A DNA stretch of 64,000 nt from Gonatopus flavifemur. Lineage: Eukaryota > Arthropoda > Insecta > Hymenoptera > Dryinidae. This document shows, in pieces, positions 1-12,300 of the stretch; the first letter of the stretch is position 1; every line of letters starts with the position of its first letter. The translations under genes were made by a program, and so were the position numbers. The stretch spans positions 1,612,001 to 1,676,000 of the forward strand of contig JAFFJZ010000020.1 in assembly GCA_018340375.1 (NCBI GenBank). The letters run 5' to 3'. A model generated the notes under the pieces. The model searched no databases. It saw only the letters and a program-made list of their open reading frames with translations, and had not been told where the DNA came from.

Positions 1-1738
1 AGGACACAACATGAGAAAAAATAGACAAGTTAGTTACGGTAGATTTCCCAGAAGTGAAGCCATGCTGGAAATCAGAAATTATATCAGAAAACAGTGGTGT
101 TATTTTATCAGTAACTATATCTTCAAAAATCTTCGGCATAACATGCATGATACTAATTGGTCTATAGTTTCTCACGTCAGAACGGTCCCCAGATTTGAAG
201 ATAGGAGTAATTAAGCTGGATTTCCATCGAGAAGGAAATATTCCAGAGCATAAAGAGCTGTTGAAGATCAACCACAAAGGCCGAGAAATGACGAATTTGC
301 AAGATTTTAGAAAATTAGGAGGAATACCATCATCACCAGGACCAGAAGAAGTTTTCAAGGATGAAATTTTATTGAACACTTCACCGATATTGATGGATAA
401 ATCGGAAGGGTTGACATTGAAAGTAGATTCTGGTAAATTACAAGAAACAACGGGATAATTTTGATAAACTTATCTGAAATAAGATGCAAATAAGTTCGAA
501 ATAGCAATACCAGTATTGCCAATAGTACCGTCTAAATGCATCACCAGGGGTATACCGTTCTGATTCCGCTTACTATTAACAAAGTTCCAAAAGCTTTCGA
601 CATTTGTAGGAATGGACCCTTGAACGTAATGAAGATGAGACAAGTAACATTGGCGAGTCAAAACTTTACATTGAGCTCGTAAGTGACTAAAGATTAGGTA
701 ATCTTCGAAGCAATTTGACTCTTTGTACCTATTGTGAGCAATTTTCTTTTGACGAATAAGTTGATTCAATTCCGAAGAAAACCATTTTGGATAAGAACTA
801 TTCCTTAATACATACTTGGGTACGAATGAATCAACTGCATTATATAAATGAAGATACAAAGAATCAACAGCTTCAATAACATTAGGATTACGCAATTCAT
901 CGGCCCAGTTGATAGAACCTAAATATTCACAAATTGCACTGTAATTCGCCTTATTGAAATTATATTTGATGGTTCCATTGGGGACCAGTAAAACACTTTC
1001 ACGTAGGTTGAGCTTAGATACAAGAGAAGGATGGAAGTTGTCACACGGGAGAAAAGGATCCAGAGCAATATTGACATCAATACGATCGTTATCAGAAAAA
1101 ATAAGATCAAGTATGTTACCATGGGAATTTCTGAAAGTATTAAGTTGAAACAAATTCAATCCATTGAAACATTCGAGAACATATTGCGCAGAAGTCATTT
1201 CATTGAGAGTCGAACCAGGTAACACTGAGAAAGATAATTTGGAATCAATATTGCTCCAGGAAATATGAGGTAAATTGTAATCCCCGTATGAGTATAGGGA
1301 GTAAAAGTTCTCCTTGAGAAGGATTTTGCCAACGCTTTTACAATGGTCCAAGTATATTGAAGAATCCGAAGAAGGTGGAATGTAGACAGCCCCAAACAAC
1401 AAAGACAAAGAACCAAAATAAACTATGACGTAAAGATGTTCAACTTTGGAATAAGAAGATGAGACGACACAGCTCCGATGGGTATCCTTAACGGCGATTA
1501 AGACACCACCTCCCCGTGAAAATTGACTGGTGAGTCCGTTTCTATCGATACGATAAACTGCATAGCCATGTAAACCAATTTCAGAAGATAGAATATCCTC
1601 GCGCAGCCAGGTTTCAGATAAGATAATAATATCATAACATGGATCTGATATAGCAACAGAGCAATGAAGTTGATCAAGTTCAGTTCTCAAGCCACGAACA
1701 TTCTGATAATACACCGAAGGGTCGATTAAGCGTTTTTT
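1..1738 (-). pseudogene. LINE-A ORF2: endonuclease and N-terminal reverse transcriptase (partial)
   Basis: Would nick target DNA and prime reverse transcription on the nick. From 1714 down the frame opens with YYQNVRGLRTELD, the usual start of the endonuclease domain, followed by SETWL and SYGDYNLPHISW-like endonuclease motifs. At 470-472 a TAA interrupts the frame (FASYFR-stop-VYQN). The same frame then continues to position 1 as reverse transcriptase: SGPGDDGIPPNFL, NYRPISIM and QHGFTSGKSTVTNL are visible. I therefore read 1-469 as minus-strand RT, not as plus-strand ORFs. There is no ATG before the endonuclease; the frame joins ORF1 through a slippery A-run at 1732-1738. Apart from the stop at 470 the frame is open. 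The catalytic RT motif lies outside the window. Confidence 0.85.
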
Positions 1739-2646
1739 CTTTGGTGAGCAGGAACTATTCTAGGTATCCCATTGAAATAGCGAATAGTCCTTGAAGGGTC
1801 ATTTAGATTTTTCAATTCTTCACGTAAGTTTGACAGATGATTCCGTTGCTTCAAGGTACGATCTTGCGATATTCTAATTGAACCATTGTACAACGATTTG
1901 TTACGAAGAATCTCAATGGGTATGTTCCGTGATGCAAATGTGACACAGATCGGACGAGTTTTAGAAGCATCCTTCTTTTTACCGATACGACGAATCTGCA
2001 CATTGACGTAAGCATCAGGTCTGATTCCTTGAAGAAGATCAGTAACTAAAACATGATCAGGAGACCCATCCCTCGAAGATTCTTCAACGTTGAAGAGTAG
2101 AATGTTACATGCTCTCCGATGTCGTTCATTCAGCTCATCTATCCAATCTTCATCATTGTAGAAACCTTGTGCAGAAGGAGGGGCAGACGATTCCAAGGTG
2201 GATAATCTCGTGGATAATTCCGCCACAGTGTTGAATAAAGAATTTAATTTGATCCCAAACGCGTTGAGCTGGTTTCTGAGTTTCGAGCAAGCAGAATCAA
2301 CGATGCTCTGAATTTCCGATAAAAGACCTGACTGATCCAACACGCCATCAAATCTTCCCGCAAGATCAACAGAAGTATCAGAAGACGGAAGAGGCCCCTT
2401 GCAGTCAATCAGTACTCCATTATGCCATGGATGGTGACTTCTCGCTAAACACGACGAACCAGGATGTGATATAACACTGCATGAAGCACAAGATACCGGT
2501 TCATTCACAACTCTGAAACATCCTTTACACACTTTTTTAGGAATTTTGAAGTTTATATGATTTATATGATAATACAAAAATTTTTGAATTCCAATAACCG
2601 GCAAGTATGAGATCCACTGTACCGAGGTAAACACACACGCACACAC
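1726..2646 (-). CDS. LINE-A ORF1: zinc-finger and coiled-coil nucleic-acid-binding protein
   Basis: Probable RNA-binding ORF1 protein of LINE-A. The N-terminal part has a PHD-like cysteine cluster (CKGC, CASC, then H and C spaced as in a PHD finger), typical of ORF1 in several insect LINE clades. A middle stretch (STLESS and the preceding heptads) looks like a coiled coil. The C-terminal part, with RRACNILLFNVEE and RRIGKKKDASKTRPICVTF, resembles the RRM-like domain of L1-type ORF1 proteins. No ATG precedes the zinc finger in this frame, so the true start is unknown or lost, and the coordinate given is only the open frame. It ends in TAA at 1726-1728, one codon after a slippery heptamer. The opposed partial copy at 2839-3427 encodes a near-identical protein segment. 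Confidence 0.75.
   Translation of the reverse strand: MCACVFTSVQWISYLPVIGIQKFLYYHINHINFKIPKKVCKGCFRVVNEPVSCASCSVISHPGSSCLARSHHPWHNGVLIDCKGPLPSSDTSVDLAGRFDGVLDQSGLLSEIQSIVDSACSKLRNQLNAFGIKLNSLFNTVAELSTRLSTLESSAPPSAQGFYNDEDWIDELNERHRRACNILLFNVEESSRDGSPDHVLVTDLLQGIRPDAYVNVQIRRIGKKKDASKTRPICVTFASRNIPIEILRNKSLYNGSIRISQDRTLKQRNHLSNLREELKNLNDPSRTIRYFNGIPRIVPAHQRKNA
1732..1738 (-). promoter_or_regulatory. candidate -1 ribosomal slippery heptamer, ORF1 to ORF2
   Basis: Read on the minus strand, ORF1 ends AGA AAA AAC GCT TAA. The heptamer A AAA AAC has the X XXY YYZ form of -1 frameshift sites, correctly phased in the ORF1 frame. Slipping back by one base gives AAA AAA CGC TTA and leads without a stop into the endonuclease (…DPSVYYQNVRGL). 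I did not identify a downstream pseudoknot. Confidence 0.45.
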
Positions 2647-2821
2647 GAAGAGTGTCTCATCATACGTGAGTACACGAGATGTGTATAAGTATCAACAAAT
2701 TGGATAGACCTCGTGGAAACAATATGTAACGACGAGTGAATAAACCAATGTATTAGGGATGGATTCACTAAAAATCGCAAGCAAAAACCCAGTTGTTCGG
2801 AGAAATTTACACAATAAGCCT

Positions 2822-2836
2822 ATCTTATCTTATCTT
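2822..2836. repeat. short (ATCTT)n microsatellite
   Basis: Three tandem TATCT units lie exactly where the inverted LINE-A fragment begins. This may be the trace of a target or tail sequence, but that is a guess. Confidence 0.5.
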
Positions 2837-2838
2837 GT

Positions 2839-3540
2839 GCTTCATGCAGTGTTATATCTCATCCTGGTTCGTCGTGTTTAGCGAGGAGTTACCATCCATG
2901 GCATAATGGAGTACTGATTGACTGCAAGGGGCGTCTTCCGTTGTCTGATACTTCTGTTGATCTTGCAGAAAAATTTGGTGGCGTGTTGGATCAGTCAGGT
3001 TTTTTATCGGAAATTCAGAGCATCGTTGATTCTGCTTGGTCGAAACTCAGCAACCAGCTCAACGCGTTTGGGATCAAATTAAATTCTTTATCCAACACTG
3101 TGGCGGAATTATCCACGAGATTATCCACCCTGGAATCGTCTGCCCCTTCTTCTTCACAAGGTTTCTACAATGAGGAAGATTTGATAGATGAGCTGAATGA
3201 ACGACATCGAAGAGCATGTAACATTCTACTCTTCAACGTTGAAGAATCTTCGAGGGATGGGTCTCCTGATCATGTTTTAGTTACTGATCTTCTTCAAGGA
3301 ATCAGACCTGATGCTTACGTCAATGTGCAGATTCGTCGTATCGTTAAAAAGAAGGATGCTTCTGAAACCCGTCCGATCTGTGTCACATTTGCATCACGGA
3401 ACATACCCATTGAGATTCTTCGTAACATGATGCTTAATGCTTTGATGCATGATATATATAATGTGGTTCAAATAATGTATATTCTATGTACCAAAGGGTC
3501 TTTTATACCCGTATAAACAAAATAAATAAAAAATAAATAG
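2839..3540 (+). mobile_element. internally deleted LINE-A copy, inverted relative to LINE-A
   Basis: Bases 2839-3427 match the reverse complement of 1901-2491 almost base for base, giving arms of ~590 bp and a spacer of ~350 bp. It encodes part of ORF1 (frame 2941-3426, from SDTSVDLAEKF to RNIPIEILRN). At 3427 homology to ORF1 stops abruptly. The following ~100 bp end in a stop-rich AATAAATAAAAAATAAAT tail, which looks like a LINE 3' end. I read this as an ORF1 fragment joined to the 3' end by an internal deletion. The zinc-finger cysteines are missing here. Confidence 0.7.
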
Positions 3541-3796
3541 AGAATATTATCATCATAACCTGTGAATCGCTTCGTTGACAAACTATTTGTTTACATTTCT
3601 ACCGTTCCATATACATACGTGCTTCAAATGGACACGAGTCTCAGATTGGATGTTGGGAAAAAGAAAGAGACAGATTACATCTAACCATCAAAAAGAAAGA
3701 AACAGACTGGATGAACAAGTCTATAGTTAAGAAGAAATCGCTGATGAACCAAACGAGTGGTATTGAAGATATTTTGACGCATGAAAATTTGAAAAC
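3541..3796. other. no gene seen
   Basis: AT-rich sequence between the LINE fragment and the AGATCT-rich MITEs. No coding or structural signal is recognised. Confidence 0.5.
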
Positions 3797-4156
3797 CCAG
3801 GGAAAAATCATTAGATCTATTCAGATCTAAATAGATCTGAGTAGATCTGATTTTTGGTCGGATCTGGTTCAGAAGATCAGATTGGATCTGTTCAGATTTC
3901 AGTAGATTCGATCAGATCTTGGCACATCTGGTTAGATCTGAGTGGATCTCGTTAGATCTGAATTGAATATTAGATGAAATCTTAATGAGCAATTGGTGAT
4001 TCAATTTTCAGAAATTTTGTGATATCTGTCAGTATATGAATTTGATTTTGCACATATATTGTGACAAACACAAGCCAAAATCGCAGTTTTCCAGATCATA
4101 ATAGATCTGTTTAGATCTGACCAAAATTGAGATCTGGTCAGATCTTTTTCCCGGGA
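3797..4156 (+). mobile_element. AGATCT-rich MITE, copy 1
   Basis: About 360 bp with imperfect terminal inverted repeats (CCAGGGAAAAATCA at the left, AGATCTTTTTCCCGGGA at the right). Eleven exact AGATCT palindromes by hand count, plus several one-base variants, flank a plain central segment of ~150 bp. No ORF. A second copy lies inverted at 4335-4702. Confidence 0.75.
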
Positions 4157-4334
4157 ACGTTTGTATTTCGGGATCGGGTGAACGGATCAACTTCGTAGTG
4201 TGCTTAATCGAAAGTGTATATCCGAATTATATAATGAAAGTGTCATTCTTCATCCAATAAACATAATGTGTGATGAGTTATTGTGCATGAAAGTTTCTTT
4301 TTGTGGGTTAAAACTCGGTTTACGTGTATAGATA

Positions 4335-4702
4335 CCCGGGAAAAAATGATCAGATCTGACCAGATCCAAATTTTGGTCAGATCTAAACAGATCTATTAAG
4401 ACCTAAAAAACTGCGATTTCGGCTTGTGTTTGTCACAATATATGTGCAAAATCAAATTCATATACTGACAGATATCACAAAATTTCTGACAATTGAACCA
4501 CCAATTGCTCATTAAGATCTAATCTGATATTCAATTCAGATCTAACGAGATCTACTCAGATCTAACCAGATGTGCCAAGATCTGATCAAATCTACTGAGA
4601 TCTGAACAGATCTAATCTGATCTTTTGAACCAGATCTGACCAAAAATCAGATCTACTCAGATCTATTTAGATCTGAATAGATCTAATGATTTTTTCCTGG
4701 AT
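4335..4702 (-). mobile_element. AGATCT-rich MITE, copy 2 (inverted)
   Basis: The reverse complement aligns end to end with 3797-4156, including the central segment and the CCCGGGAAAAA terminus. Fifteen AGATCT sites by hand count. The two copies are separated by about 180 bp, so the pair can fold into a single large hairpin. Confidence 0.75.
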
Positions 4703-4745
4703 ACACGGTAGCGCACGACTTCTGCTTTTTTTCCATTTATATGTT

Positions 4746-4800
4746 TTCACAGTTTTTTTCATGTCCTTGGCGCCGAGACGCTACCGCGTCTCTTGATTTG
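4746..4800 (+). repeat. dispersed repeat with GAGACGC/GCGTCTC stem
   Basis: Contains GAGACGCTACCGCGTCTC, a 7-bp stem with a 4-base loop, preceded by a TTCATGTCCTTGGC motif. The same unit occurs inverted at about 41752-41802. The 'CATGTACTTGGC' part also lies near both ends of the foldback at 44253-45052. Confidence 0.5.
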
Positions 4801-7800
4801 AAAAAGTTGATTTGAAAAGTTTTCAAGACAGACCAGTGATCAACCAAAGTCGTGATATTCCACATCAACGCATTAACAATCGATGGTGAAAACAAGGCGT
4901 GTGGATGGATTTTCAAACTGTTGAACAGTGAAATTCAAAATTCTTCTTTAGATAAGAGTGGCATAAATAACCAAAACACAAAGACCAACACAAATTAATT
5001 CTATACAACACACCAGTTCAGAAGAAATGGTTTGAATTCTGTTTGAACTCCTGTGCTGTGGGATGATAACAGTTGAAAAAAAAACATAATAACATGTTCT
5101 TGTTACTTAAGTAACATAATCATGTTCAATGATAATTATCACTGTATTAAGAAAAAAAAATTAATGAAAGAAGGTTTTGAATTTACAAACAACACTAAGA
5201 AATTCAATGATGATGAATTGTTAAAATACGTTATTGAATTATAAGGCATTGATTTGGTTTGAGTCCCTGTTTGCCAGTACTGGAAAGAATATTCTCAAAT
5301 TCCAGGTTTCCCAAATTTTCCAATACGCGTGAGAATGCAGCATGAGTTTTCAGTCTCACGGTACCAGAGAATCCTTTTTTTCAACAGTGTGTCTTTTTTG
5401 ACGTTTGAAATTGTAATGGCTTGTTTTCATCTCAATAAATAGGCGTTGGAAGTCATCCACTTTTCAAAGACATAGTGAATCGCAGGGAGAGTTGAACATA
5501 ATTAGACCATGGTAAGTTCCGCTCCATAGGATATTAATCTCAAAGCCAAAGAAATGGAGCTTCTCCTATAGATGCTTGACAGAGCTATCAAAATTCAGTT
5601 CGAAACGAATTAGCATGTATTATAATTCTCTTCATGTATACGTGTATATTCATCCCACCGCTCCTACAAGCTAAACGACTGCATCAATTTTCATAATAAA
5701 GATATCAAACGATTCGTTTTCATTCTGTAAGTGACAAAGAAGGTGGATAAGAATTCAAGATCATTTGATAATCAAAAATTATTCTCTATCGGATAGCATT
5801 CTCCTTGTATATATTCTAAAATATTCAGATGTAGCAGGATGTATTACGATACATTGTGAAGTTGCTATAATCAACTCGCCTTGATATGAATATAACCAGA
5901 TATTTCTATATCTTATCATCTCAACTTTTGTTTGGCTGTTTTTGTCCTGTCTTGGCTTGAGTCTTGTTCTTTTTTGCTAATTCATCACCTTCCTAACCAC
6001 TTGAAACACCTACTTCTTTCTCGCAATCCTTCTTCTCGGTGATCTATCTTGTTATGCAACAGAAGAATGAAACCAATGCGAGAATGCATTAGTTGTTTTA
6101 ATCACCAAAAAATTCGAATATAACGCTCAGATTACTTTCCTCTCGATTCACACGGCACGTTTAATTCATTCTAAGTTTCGATCTACAACGGCGCATCATA
6201 TTAGATAGGAATACTTGTCTAATCCTGTTCATTATTATATATTCAAATTACATTCAACATAGTGCACAACAAGTAAATTATGTAGGTAGAATTTGCAAGG
6301 CTGCAACGAGAAGGATAGCCCACGCTCTGTTATTCGTATAAGCATACATGGGTAGGTCACGTTATCCTACGCATAATATTTTCATCTTTCAAACTCCCTG
6401 TGAATAGAATCGATTAGACATTTCTGTATCTATATATATACAACAAAGGGAGCTAAACAAACTCTTGATCGGAGAAATATTCTAAAAAAACGCTCATTCG
6501 AATAATTTATACAATCTGCGTAATCGTGAGAACACGAATCGCGTTCTTCAAAATGAACTCAATACATATATATCGCAATATTGTGTACTTTCCCAAACAT
6601 ATATAGCTAAGAGGATAGCAGATTAACAGGTCCTGGAACATCGAGGGGAATTTTTTTTAACATTTCATTCTCTTGAGATTATGAAAGCCAATGAATTCAT
6701 TCAAGAAATCGTCAGATCGACAATATATAAGGGCGCACGACACTCAAGCACAATATCATGTACCAGGAGTTACTCGATGCCAATTTACAAAAAAAAAGTT
6801 ACCGAACGAGAAGAAGAGACAGATACGAAAAAAAGAAACAGAACAAACACAGACGCACATTGCGATATATACAGCTTAATAGAACGATAAATTCTTCTAG
6901 AGATTGCCGCAATGATCTCTTGACATATGGTTTTATACATTAAAATGAGGAGTCCACCATGCGAATAAATTACACACGCAAACAAGCATTCCTTTTCTTT
7001 CTTCTCCTGTGGCTGATTCCTCGGGAAAGAATACAACTGTCTAATTTCTAATCATACGCCGTACACTCAGGGAGAAAGAGTGCTTGTTTCCAGATGTGAA
7101 TAATGTTTCTTTTCAAGTCAATCTGTTTTACACATGGTCCTCGGTAATAATTAAGTTGTGGAAGAGAAATAGCACAAGACCGAATTATCGATAACTATTT
7201 ATTGACTGGAAGAAGGAGAACATAGAAGATACGTTTTTTTTAGATGGCATGAAATAATGACGAAAAGTGTCCAAGAAGGAAGATAAGACGTTGTCATTTG
7301 TGAGACTTCGAGTATCAAAATCGGAGTACAATCAAGATGTATAATGTTACGTGAAATACATCACGAACCGAGAAGAGGGAAAGAATCGTAATCGAGTATA
7401 CGAGTCTGTTGAGATTTAGATGATATAGCATTATGTTAACAAAAGTCAGACAAGAGCTAGAAAATGTATTGAAGGGAATGAAAACAATTCCTGCAGAAGG
7501 CTGGAACATGAGAATTAATGAGAATGAAACGACAATCTGATTATGCAGCGAATTAGAAAGAAGAGATAATCAAGTAACGATCAAGTTCTAAAATAATAGA
7601 GAAGGCAGAAGAGATCGAGTATCGAGCCAATATAATCACCGGTGGGGTTAGAAGGGATAGTGTTGGAAGAGGGAGAGAAATCAGAAGAATGGAAGCGGAG
7701 AAACCGTTTGAACTGAGAGGGTCAAAAGAAGGGTGATAGGAAATACGAAAATTTTCTTCTTGTTTTCTTATTGACTTGAAAAATCCTTGAGAGTTTTTAT

Positions 7801-8066
7801 CTTGTGTTGAAAATTGTAAATTTTCTCTTCGATTATATGTGGATTCAGGTCTATTTTTACCGTTTTTTGTCTCATGGTTGCTTGGGAGAAGGAACTTGAT
7901 TCACATTCTTCAAAAGATCGATCCACAGACGAAAGGACTAGAAATAAACATTTGAAAATTTAGAATTTGTTGGGAATTTTTGAGGACACTAAGGGTGTAA
8001 ATCACACCCTGAATCATTTTTACTCTTAAAAACGAATCAAAAAGTATATAGGCATATACACGATTC
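4801..8066. other. intergenic DNA, no gene recognised
   Basis: AT-rich sequence. The open frames here are short, overlapping and low in complexity, and none resembles a known protein. No RNA gene seen. Confidence 0.5.
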
Positions 8067-8201
8067 CAGTAGCGTGGTGAGAACATTTCTATCCTCTTTC
8101 AATTCGCGTGAAAACAACGATAAGAGGCGGGATTTTCCCGCCTCTTATCCTCTGTTTCGTGTCAGTTGAAGAAAGACAGACAAGCTCTCACCCCGCCACT
8201 G
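8067..8201. mobile_element. hAT-like MITE with 8-bp target duplication
   Basis: Termini CAGTAGCGTGGTGAGA and (inverted) CAGTGGCGGGGTGAGA. Flanking octamers CACGATTC (8059-8066) and CACGATCC (8202-8209) differ by one base. The centre is a perfect hairpin around GATAAGAGGCGGGA at 8119-8154. Length, ends beginning with CAG and the 8-bp duplication fit the hAT superfamily. Confidence 0.75.
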
Positions 8202-8384
8202 CACGATCCTGACTGGGAATCATCATCAGATTAACGCAACATATGATGAGGATCTAACAAAGTTGGCGATTTCTGTACAACAGTGAAATCTGTCACTTTA
8301 GCAGAACGAAGCTCGGGTGACAGACTTCACTCGAGAAGGGGGATGGAATCAACAACTTCACGCACTCGTTGCACAATCCCAATA

Positions 8385-8660
8385 AGCGAAATGATATCTT
8401 TAAGATATCTGAATGGATCTAAAGGTATCTTGAGATTTTTTCGTGGAGTTGTCTTTGAGGTACATAAAAGATGTTTTATGCAACATAATCGGATAACTGA
8501 AAGATATCTTTTGGGATATCTTTCAAGAATCTTTCGCAAGATGGGATCAAGATCATCGTACATATTCTCATTGTAGACATATTTGAGACATCTTCAAGAT
8601 TTCTCAAAGTTATCTCTAGGATATCACGAAGATACTTTTGAGATCCATTTACAATGTATT
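8385..8660. repeat. AGATATCTT-rich dispersed repeat
   Basis: Repeated variants of AGATATCTT / GGATATCTTT in both orientations. A related stretch is at 16680-16860. The ORFs here are by-products of the repeat. Could be a decayed MITE; its ends are not clear. Confidence 0.4.
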
Positions 8661-9363
8661 CAAGATGCTGTAAACAATAATAATGTAGAAATAATAATTT
8701 TGAATCAACATGACAAAAAAGATCATTCCCAGAATTATACTGCACTCCTCCATATTAGTCAGTATTCGAGGTATAGGGGAGAGTGGCCTAAGTCGGACCC
8801 CCTTCTTTTCTCATTGCATTAAACTCTCCAATGTTGACCGATCGCCTTGTATTATATGCCATTGGCAAGGTTTTTTAGTTGTCCAAATTTGCCCAAAGAG
8901 CTGTTGACATATCTCTTATCGTTTCTGGATTATGGCTGAAAATTTGAAGTGGTAATAAACCGTGTGAATAGGAACAATGGTTCCAACTCGGACCATCTCC
9001 TGTTCCAACTCGGACCGCCTATTTTTTGAGCTTTCTATTGCAAATTTCGAAATTTTAAAAGGATACAGAAGATTTTTTTTCAGTATTTCATAGAAAACAG
9101 CGATTCATGACGAAAAAAATCTAGTTTTATTGCACATTTTGGTCCCACATTTCTTTCTCAAAAATACTATCAATTATCGTTGAAATACAGAGAAAACGAA
9201 CGTCTAACAGGAAAAATATGGTAAAAAAAATTATTCTGAATTCGGTGACTCATGATATACAACGGGAACACTGATACGGGCCGATCGTCTGCCTGTGCTG
9301 GTACTTGCTTGATTCTCAGTTTTTCCCGCTATGCGCCACTTCTGTTTTTTGGAGGTTTTGGAT

Positions 9364-12300
9364 CATCATCATCATGAAGTAATCAGTCATATGACTGGTT
9401 TGATGAAACCCTCCACCCCTGTCTATTATCCGCCAAACGTTTAATTTCTACATATCTACTACATCCCTTGTCTTGTACGATTTGCTTCATATAACTTGCT
9501 CTAGGTCTACCTTTACCAGTTTTACCATTCATTTTCCCTTCCAATATTGTTTTCAATCAACTCTCATGCCGTAATGTGTGTCCTATAAGATTGCTTCTTC
9601 TTTTCACGATGTGTTTCAAAAGATTTCTTTCTTCATTTATCTGCTCGAGTACTTCTTCATTTTTGACTTTGTTTATCCATTTTATTCTGAGCATCCTCCT
9701 ATAACACCACATTTCAAAAGCTTCAAGTCTTCGTTGATCAGTTTTCCCCATTGTCCAAGTTTCGCAACCATATAGTGCTGTGCTCCAAACGTAACTTTTC
9801 AAGAATTTTTTCCTTACTTCCAAGCTTCTATTTTTGAGCATAATAACTGTTTCTTTTGGTGAAAAGCCTGTTTCCCTTGTGCTATTCTTGCCCTTATATC
9901 TCTTTCGCTTTTGCTGTTTTCTGTAATTATGCTTCCTAGATATCTGAATTCTTCCACCTGTTCAATTGTCTCGGTATCTATTTTGATTTTCGTTCTTCTA
10001 GCTGTTTTCGCTGCTGTACACATCATGGATTTTGTTTTGTCTCTATTTATATTCATACAATAGTTTTCCAATGATATTGTTCTCATAGTGTTGAGAATAT
10101 TCTCTAACTCAGTACTACTCGTGGCAAGTATAGCTATGTCATCCGCGAATCACAACATACTTATATTTTCTTCCTGAATCTGTAATTTCGATTGAATTTC
10201 CTCCTTCACTTCGTTCATTGCTTCTTCTATATATAAATTGAAAATCAGTGGCGATAATGAGCATCCTCGTCTCACCCCTCTTCTTATTTGTGCTTCCCCT
10301 TCCTGACCCTCTATGTCTATTATTGCACTTCGATTCTCATATAATTCGTATATTATTCTTCTATCTTTATAATTTATTCCCACCTTCTTCAGGATCGCAA
10401 ACATCTTCTCCCAGTCCACATTATCGGAAGCCTTTCGTATATCTACAAAGCCCATGTACACAGATTTCTTCAGCGCTATCCTTTCCTCTATTACTGCCCT
10501 GGGTGCTAAGATTGCTTCTCGCGTTCCCCTATTTCTTCTGAAACCAAACTGATCTTCTGCCAATCTACTCTCTATTTTATTTTCCATCCTCCTGTATATA
10601 ATTTTGGTCAGTATCTTCGAAGCATGTGAAGTTGAACTGATCGTTCTGTAGTTCTCGCATGTATCTGCCCCTCGTTTTTTCGGGATAGCGACAATTTTAT
10701 TCTTTTGGAAATCTTCCGGTACTTCGCCTTTTTCGTACATATCTCTAATCAATTCAAACAGTGCGTCACGAGTTCTTTCACTGAAGGCTTTTATAAGGTC
10801 CGCACTTATGCCATCTATGCCTGGAGCTTTATTATTTTTCAATTCTTTCAAAGCCTTGTCGAATTCTGATCTCAATATCGAATCTCCCAATTCTTCCTTA
10901 TCTACATCCTCCTCCTTCTCTAAAAGTGCTTCATCATCTTTTCCTCTATACAAGTCTCCCAAATGATTGATCCACTGTTCTATTTTCTCTTCCGTTTTTA
11001 TCAATGGTCGTCCTAGAGAGTTTCTAATCTTATTGCTTCTAGATTTAATTTGTCCGAAAAATCTTTTAATAATCCTATATGCTTCATCTATTTTTCCTAA
11101 ATGCAATCTTATTTCTATTTCCTGACATTTCTCTTCTAACCACTGTTCTTTTGCTTTCCTTGGTTCTCTTATTATTTTATTATTATTCTTATGATTTGTA
11201 TCGTTGCTGGCCTTCTTGGCTATCATTATTCTTGTATTTCCTTCTTTCATTTATCAATACTAAAATTTCTCCCGTTACCCATGGGTTTTTAGGTTCTACT
11301 CCATTATTCTTCAAAGTCTTATCCGCACATTCTCCTATATCCTCCTTCATCTTTGTCCATCTCCTCTCTATTCCCAAGTCTTCCTCTTTTTGATCTCCCA
11401 ATTTTTCATCCAACATTTTCTCAGATGCCTCATGTGTTTGTTTTTGCTTGAGGTTCTTCAAATTCCATCTTTTCTGCATTTTCCTTTTCTTCTTCAGAGA
11501 TTTGAATTTCAGAGAACATTTCATCATTAAAATATTATGATCACCATCTATATCTGCACTGGGATGAGTTTTACAGTTTTTCACTTGGTTTCTAAATCTT
11601 TGTTTCACTCATATATAATCGATTTGGTATCTTGCTGTATCTCCTGGCATTTTCCAAGTGTAGATCCTCCTTGGATGATTTTCAAATAAAGTGTTTGTGA
11701 TAACCATCATATGATTTTCACAAAATTCGACTAAACGTTGTGCTCTATCGTTCCTCCTCCCTAACGCAAAATCTCCTATTATGTTGTCTTCTTCTCCTTG
11801 TCCTACTACCGCATTCCAATCCCCCATCACTATCAAATTCTCTTCTCCCTTCACATATTCTATCACTTCTTCTATTTCTTCGTACGTTCCTTCAATATCT
11901 TCCTCCGAATATGCAGATGTGGGCATGTATACTTGGACTATGACTGTGTCTACCGGTTTTGTTCTGATTCTAACCATCATCACACGTTCATTATGTTGCA
12001 AATAATTTTCTATTCTATTTCCTACTCTTTTATGCATTACAATTCCTACACCTGCTTGACCGTTCTTTGATCCTGTATGAATTATTCTATAATCCTCACT
12101 CCAGAAATCGCTCTCTTGTGGCCATCTCATTTCGCTAATCCCCATTACGTCTATATTAACCCTATTCATTTCTAATTCCAAATTTTCCAATTTTCCCACT
12201 CACCTCAGTGGTCTAACATTCTACGCTCCGACTCGAAGAATGTTGTTTCTTTTCCCTATCCTATTCTTCGGTTTTAGTCCTTTGCTGATGAAGCTTCCTC

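Larger units (their letters stand above)
1..2646 (-). mobile_element. LINE-A: non-LTR retrotransposon, 3' part beyond the window
   Basis: Minus-strand LINE with ORF1 (zinc finger plus coiled coil), then an apurinic-type endonuclease, then the start of a reverse transcriptase cut by the left window edge. The gene order and motifs fit the Jockey/CR1-like LINEs of insects; the exact clade is not resolved. The 5' end is not sharply defined: the ORF1 frame runs to about 2646 without an ATG, and an (ATCTT)n stretch at about 2822-2836 separates it from an opposed relative starting near 2839. Confidence 0.85.

Noticed and set aside
11..458. Two plus-strand ORFs at the left edge
   Set aside because: The minus strand of the same bases encodes the N-terminal part of a reverse transcriptase (NYRPISIM, QHGFTSGKSTV) in frame with the LINE-A endonuclease; the plus-strand ORFs are shadows.
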